The notes under the pieces: generated by a model
The model's database searches: none
What the model was told of the DNA's origin: nothing
Seen by the model: only the letters and a program-made list of their open reading frames with translations
Position numbers and translations under genes: made by a program
Shown here: positions 60,036-64,000 of the stretch, in pieces
Layout: each line of letters begins with the position of its first letter
Numbering within the stretch: the first letter of the stretch is position 1
Source of the DNA: Lepidonotus clava
Taxonomy: Eukaryota > Annelida > Polychaeta > Phyllodocida > Polynoidae
Direction: 5' to 3'
Length of the DNA stretch: 64,000 nt
NCBI GenBank assembly: GCA_936440205.1
Contig: OW387140.1
Coordinates: forward strand, 36,267,659-36,331,658

Positions 60036-60479
60036 TATTACTACATAACACACCAACCAGCATGGACATACATGTATAGGGACTTTGAAATGTTTGTGGC
60101 CACACAGCCTGAATTCTTTTATTTATATGAAGAATTAAACATACACGCCAACGTTTGATTAAACCAGTGCTTGGATATTGACCAAATTCTGATTACCTCA
60201 TTAAACAAAAAAAATGCATTTTTTTAAACCAACTTAATATAATGCGTACAAATGCGTGAGGAACCGCGCTCCAATGTGTAACATGCAGAGATGGGGGCCC
60301 GAGATAGGCGTCGTGCGCCGCGCTATTGTGTTGCGGGTAAGTGCAGGTTGCTTTTGTGTTCCATCACCTGCTGGGCAAGCCTGTCGCCCCGGTCAGCCAA
60401 CCCGCGGCCATTGTTGCGTGGCTAACAGCGTAATTTATTAATTACCTCACTGAGTGACAGCCTCGCCACCGGACGACAT

Positions 60480-60600
60480 TTCGCCAGCCTAGACCACGGC
60501 GCGTTCTGATTGGTCACTGGAGACACGGCACGTGCCGGCCCGCTCGGCAGACGACAGGCGAACCAAAAGCGCGCCAAAACTCCGGACGTGGCGGAGGAAA
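60480..60600. promoter_or_regulatory. CCAAT/E-box/E2F block; possible promoter or enhancer
   Basis: TGATTGG (inverted CCAAT, 60508), GGCACGTGCC (60537) and AAAAGCGCGCCAAAAC (two overlapping E2F sites, 60565) lie within 75 bases of CpG-rich DNA. This combination is typical of cell-cycle gene promoters. No linked coding region is visible, so an alternative ERG promoter or distal element is possible. Confidence 0.35.
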
Positions 60601-61289
60601 CGCCTGCTTGACCTCAGTAGACCTCAGGAACAACTTGTTGACGGACGCCCGGATTGTCGTCTGCTCTAATTAATACTTCTATATAGGAGCATTGTAGAAA
60701 AACATACCCAGAGGGGAAATTCATTGGAAAAGAAAATTCTTTCAGATCAGACGACAATTTTGTATTTGGAGAATACACAAGGGAGTTGCGCCCAGGAAGT
60801 ACACATCAATTGATGCCGGAAGATACGATAACGCAGCTTTAGGCCTTTATCTACGGCCTATACATTCATCAAAAAAGTAAGCAGATACTTCGTCATGATT
60901 AACAAAGATTTTAAAATTTTTAATTTGCGGATCAAAATTATTTTTGAAACATATAGTGAGATATGTGGGGAAAAAACGTTTTTTTCTCTAAAACACATAA
61001 TTGAGACTTTCACAGTATATTTTATTCAAAACTTTTTAAACCGGCTGTAATATTCGATATTTTATCCGTACGTGGACCAACAACAACGCATTGTGTGGAA
61101 ATCCACCGAGAGCTGTCAACCTTATGACCCTTTTGTTTTCACTGAACAGTGGGTACCAGAGGTCATGTTGTTCTATCCCCACTCCTACCCGTCCCATGAC
61201 ACTTTCCACAGCTCCTGATCCTCCACAGCCGCGCTCCGTCGTGTAAAAAAACTCCGCTTGAAAATATTGACTTTCTGGTTGAGAACATG

Positions 61290-61500
61290 CAAAATTTGAC
61301 TCTAGCCCGGGACTCAAGCGTCGGGCGGGGACTAATCCCGACTCTCGGGGAGGGGAGCACGGCCCTACCGTCGGGATCCTTGACCGCAGGCGTCGGGGCG
61401 TGTCCCGTCACACGGTGGGACCTTCCCCCGGTCTCCCCCCGGACGCTCCCCCGTCGACTCAAACTTCATTCACGCTCGGCGCTTAAACTTGCAGCATTCT
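61290..61500. other. CpG-rich intronic block upstream of the pointed exon
   Basis: CpG-rich sequence with GGACTAATCCCG (Otx-type TAATCC site) and many CGGG/CCCG words. Possible regulatory element, not a gene. Confidence 0.3.
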
Positions 61501-61885
61501 CACGCGCGCGTTTCTCTTGTCTTTTTTTCTTGATTGCGGTGATATTACAGTCTTTTGTCTTGTGATATTTCTACAATTATTCATTTGTGACATTTGCATG
61601 AAGGACTTGGGCGAGTTTTACTTGGAACTAAACGGTCGGAGTTCTACGGGGAGTTTTCCCATGGATATACATGGAATCTTTTCTTGTTCTACACTAACAG
61701 ATAACCACTTAAAAATCGGTTCTTCCTTCACATAGCGACCAGTCAATTGGATCAAAATTTGAATTAATTTTTGTATACTTTTTTTTAAAGAAAAATCACG
61801 GCGGGGTATAAATTTTGTTATCTATTTTCCTTTCGCCTATTGTCCCCTAACAGGAACACCCAACCTCCTGGTGCGAAAATCACTC

Positions 61886-62160
61886 ATTCTCTTTGAATTT
61901 TACATTTCTCATTTACCCATTTCTCATATGTGTTACATTTTCCTTTTTCCCTTTTCCTTATTTTGGGAAAAAGAACTTTTAAGGCCTATTTTATTTCACT
62001 TGTTACATTTCTCTTAATCATTTCCCCCACCATCAAACTTGGCGGGGGGATTTCAGCTATTGATTTCTACAACTTCATCTTTCTCACTTGCCCATTTCTC
62101 ACCTGGACATTTCTCACTCACCAATTTCTCACCTGTGCATTTCTTTCTATTTCTCCGCTG
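61886..62160. repeat. degenerate CATTTCTCAC repeats before the pointed exon
   Basis: CATTTCTCA-like words recur at least six times up to the acceptor CTCCGCTGCAG at 62163. They give an unusually long polypyrimidine-rich stretch ahead of the exon. Confidence 0.6.
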
Positions 62161-62163
62161 CAG

Positions 62164-62370
62164 ACCCGATCCTGTGGAGTCCGGACCACGTGCGCACCTG
62201 GCTGGCGTGGGCCATGAAGGAGTACAGTCTGCACGACGTCGACCCGGCCAAGCTGATGCACATGGACGGCAAGGAGCTGTGTCAACTGACGCGCGACGAC
62301 TTCAGCCGCCTCACCAGTCCCTACAACGGCGAGATTCTGCTGTCCCATCTTACGTACCTGCGCTCCCAGC
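62164..62370 (+). CDS. ERG: ERG/FLI1 ortholog: pointed (PNT) domain exon
   Basis: The acceptor CTCCGCTGCAG joins the phase-1 G of the exon ending at 30868 to give VPA-DPILWSPDHVRTWLAW. The exon encodes 69 residues of a pointed/SAM domain. MKEYSL, MDGKELCQLTRDDFSRLT and YNGEILLSHLTYLR align directly with FLI1/ERG (IKEYSL, MDGKELCKMNKEDF, LLSHLSYLRE). The domain mediates protein-protein contacts of ETS factors. The donor is CAGC|GTAAGT and the exon ends in phase 1. The exon boundary before the Asp is the same as in vertebrate ERG. Whether the gene is the single ancestor of ERG and FLI1 cannot be told here, but an invertebrate would be expected to have one. The intron before it is 31.3 kb. Confidence 0.93.
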
Positions 62371-62460
62371 GTAAGTTATCTATATTATCTAATAATGATC
62401 TTAAAATAATCTTATGGTAACGATCTTATGGTAATCTCATGATAATTTATCATATAGAAT

Positions 62461-62510
62461 TGTAAGATCCTCCTGTCCCACCATACGTACCTGCGCTCCC
62501 AGCGTAAGTT
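62461..62510 (+). pseudogene. duplicated end of the pointed exon with its donor
   Basis: CTGTCCCACCATACGTACCT and the bases after it repeat the last 30 bases of the exon at 62164-62370 plus the donor GTAAGTTA, with only two differences over 39 bases. The copy's donor (62504) is as strong as the real one. Reading through from the true exon meets a stop near 62418, so use of the second donor would truncate the protein. Confidence 0.8.
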
Positions 62511-62570
62511 AACTGCATCTTATGATAATTTTATAATCATTTACTTCTATTCTGCCTTACCCATACCAAT

Positions 62571-62850
62571 CGGGGGCGGATCCAGGAATTCTAGAAGGGG
62601 GGGGGGGGAGAAGGCTTTATTCAAAAAGTCCCATCGCCACCTCCAGGGGCCGAAGTTTTACATAAAAAATATCGACATTTGAAGGGGGGTCGCACGCTTT
62701 AGTTTCTCCCCCCCCCCAAAAAAAAAAAGAAGAAGAAGTCATTACCCATGCAGAGGGGGATCCAGGATTTTAACAGTATTGTCGTAATGGGGTTTGGGTC
62801 ATTTTACAAAAGTTCCAGAAAAAGTGGGTGCATTTTCCAAGGATTCTGGA
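62571..62850. mobile_element. two adjacent partial GGCGGATCC-family MITEs
   Basis: GGGGGCGGATCCAGG opens at 62571 and GAGGGGGATCCAGG at about 62752, in the same orientation, each followed by G- or C-rich sequence. Right ends could not be fixed, so boundaries are approximate. Confidence 0.45.
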
Positions 62851-63318
62851 CAGAACAAACAAAATAAAAGAAATTTAATTAAAAACACGGCACAAAAATA
62901 TCAGTTTACTTGTTGCGAAGACTAGTATAAGTTACTTGAACTGCACACTCACGGGCACAGCGTATGTGATCCGCTCCACAGACATAAGCCGCGCCCGAAA
63001 TGCAGCTGCAGTATACTCTTTCTATAGTAAACTAAACTTGATTGGCAAATTATCATTGAAACTGAATATGGTAAGGACTTTCAGTAATGTTGATTGGTAG
63101 TTTGTTATGTAGCTTGTCTTCGTCTTATCATGTTAGGGTTACACGTTCGTTTTGGAGATTTTGCAATAAGGTTTATCAAATAAATGTAATGAAAAATCTC
63201 CAAAACGATTTTTTTAAAATTAAAATTTCAGTTCCAGGAACTCGCGAATATTTGTATCCGGGATTCCCATGTATATCTAAATTCATAAAGTATAAAATCA
63301 TTATTTTCCCTTTTGCAG

Positions 63319-63465
63319 CCTCCTTGTCTGCTTGCTGTAAGGAGGAGAACGACAACAACGTCACGGCCTCGTCGTGCGCGTGCGACGCCCCGACCATGAC
63401 GTCCTCTAACTACTCCTACAACACGCCCTCTCCGGCCGAGACGACCTGCAAACTCCCCAAACCGG
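63319..63465 (+). CDS. ERG: ERG/FLI1 ortholog: exon after the pointed domain
   Basis: The acceptor CCCTTTTGCAG and donor CCGG|GTAGGT enclose 147 bases that continue the ERG frame from the pointed exon (phase 1 in, phase 1 out). It encodes 49 residues, PSLSACCKEENDNN through ETTCKLPKP. They are rich in Ser/Thr/Cys/Asn, with no strong match to the equivalent, poorly conserved linker in vertebrate ERG. The next exons, including the ETS DNA-binding domain, lie beyond the right edge. The exon is supported by exact phase, good splice sites and coding-like codon use. Confidence 0.75.
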
Positions 63466-63528
63466 GTAGGTGGTGCTACTTGTCAATTGTATTTATTCGC
63501 GCAAATATATGTTCCTTTATTGTATTTC

Positions 63529-63682
63529 CACTGGCAGATCCAGGTTTTTGAAAGGGGGGGGGGGCGCTATTGGACATTTTTCTGCCTTTTGGTCGAGTTT
63601 TTCATTTAAAAAATGCAAAATTTTCCGAAAAAAGGGAACCCTAGGGCGCGTGCCCCCGCGCCCCCCTCTGGGTCCGCCACTG
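63529..63682. mobile_element. GGCGGATCC-family MITE with exact 5-bp target duplication
   Basis: The ends CACTGGCAGATCC and GGGTCCGCCACTG are inverted, flanked on both sides by ATTTC. This is the best-preserved copy in the window and defines the family's ends and 5-bp duplication. Confidence 0.75.
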
Positions 63683-64000
63683 ATTTCTGCCTCATTTATG
63701 AAGCGTTGCACATTTTCGAGGTATGAAAGTGGGACATTATACTTTATAATGTTGGAAAAATGCTCATATCTTTATGTTCCATGCATGGCCTGACCAGCGC
63801 ACGGTAACCGGGCGAGGGATGCCGTGCTTCAATCCAAGCCCCGTCCACCGCACATCCCACTTGTTTTGTTATCGCTTTCTTGTCACTTTCGCACAAATAA
63901 TTATTCTTGCGATTTCGGAGAAAACTGCAGAAAAAGATCTCACGGCAGAAACAAGTTTAGTCCGTCCGGCCTCCTTTATATTAGTCTCGGGATTAGTTTA
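63683..64000 (+). other. ERG intron, right edge
   Basis: Intron sequence after the exon ending at 63465. Nothing recognisable before the window ends. Confidence 0.4.

Noticed and set aside
1-64000. CRISPR arrays, bacterial operons or rRNA genes
   Set aside because: No regularly spaced repeats with unique spacers, no ribosome-binding-site-led gene strings and no rRNA sequence were seen.

Overview
The window looks like nuclear DNA of an invertebrate deuterostome, most likely an echinoderm or a close relative. The reasons are intron-rich host genes with GT-AG junctions, an ERG/FLI1-type ETS gene with a pointed domain, an SLC22A18-type transporter, tRNA-derived repeat relics, many MITEs, and an AT-rich background broken by short CpG-rich blocks. 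The species call is an inference. There are no operons, CRISPR arrays or prokaryotic signals.

Layout from left to right. (1) 1-6504 is a block of mobile DNA read on the minus strand. At the left edge is an incomplete C2H2 zinc-finger ORF with its own TATA/initiator promoter. Next comes a broken Ty3/gypsy-type LTR retrotransposon whose gag, protease, RNase H and integrase parts and one LTR can be recognised, primed by tRNA-Leu. (2) 6709-7950 holds the last two coding exons (+) of an unrecognised single-pass membrane protein. (3) 13182-21658 is a complete ten-exon gene (+) for a 406-residue major facilitator transporter of the SLC22A18 type. Decayed tandem copies of its fifth coding exon sit in intron 4. 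(4) 22-26.6 kb is intergenic and contains a tight cluster of CTCF-like motifs. (5) From about 26.8 kb to the right edge lies the 5' part of an ERG/FLI1 ortholog (+): a GC-rich 5' untranslated exon, a very large N-terminal coding exon (324 residues, Pro/Ser/Gly-rich with a His-rich tract), a 31.3-kb intron, the pointed-domain exon, and one further exon. The ETS DNA-binding domain must lie beyond 64,000.

The 31-kb ERG intron is the most structured part. It contains a solo LTR related to the left-hand element, a piggyBac-like MITE with TTAA ends, hairpin MITEs, an intact elongator tRNA-Met gene, and a chain of CpG-rich blocks between 36 and 61.5 kb. Several blocks carry dense binding motifs (CTCF, ETS, CRE, E-box, E2F, CCAAT) and look like enhancers, insulators or alternative promoters of a developmental regulator.

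The observations I rate highest are: tandem decayed copies of a transporter exon; a second site in the LTR complementary to the 5' part of the same tRNA-Leu whose 3' end matches the primer-binding site; a near-identical duplication of the pointed-exon end with its splice donor; CTCF-like clusters between and within the genes; a MITE family with 5-bp target duplications; and the promoter-bearing zinc-finger ORF with a SUMO-interaction-like motif. All gene names rest on recognising protein families by eye.
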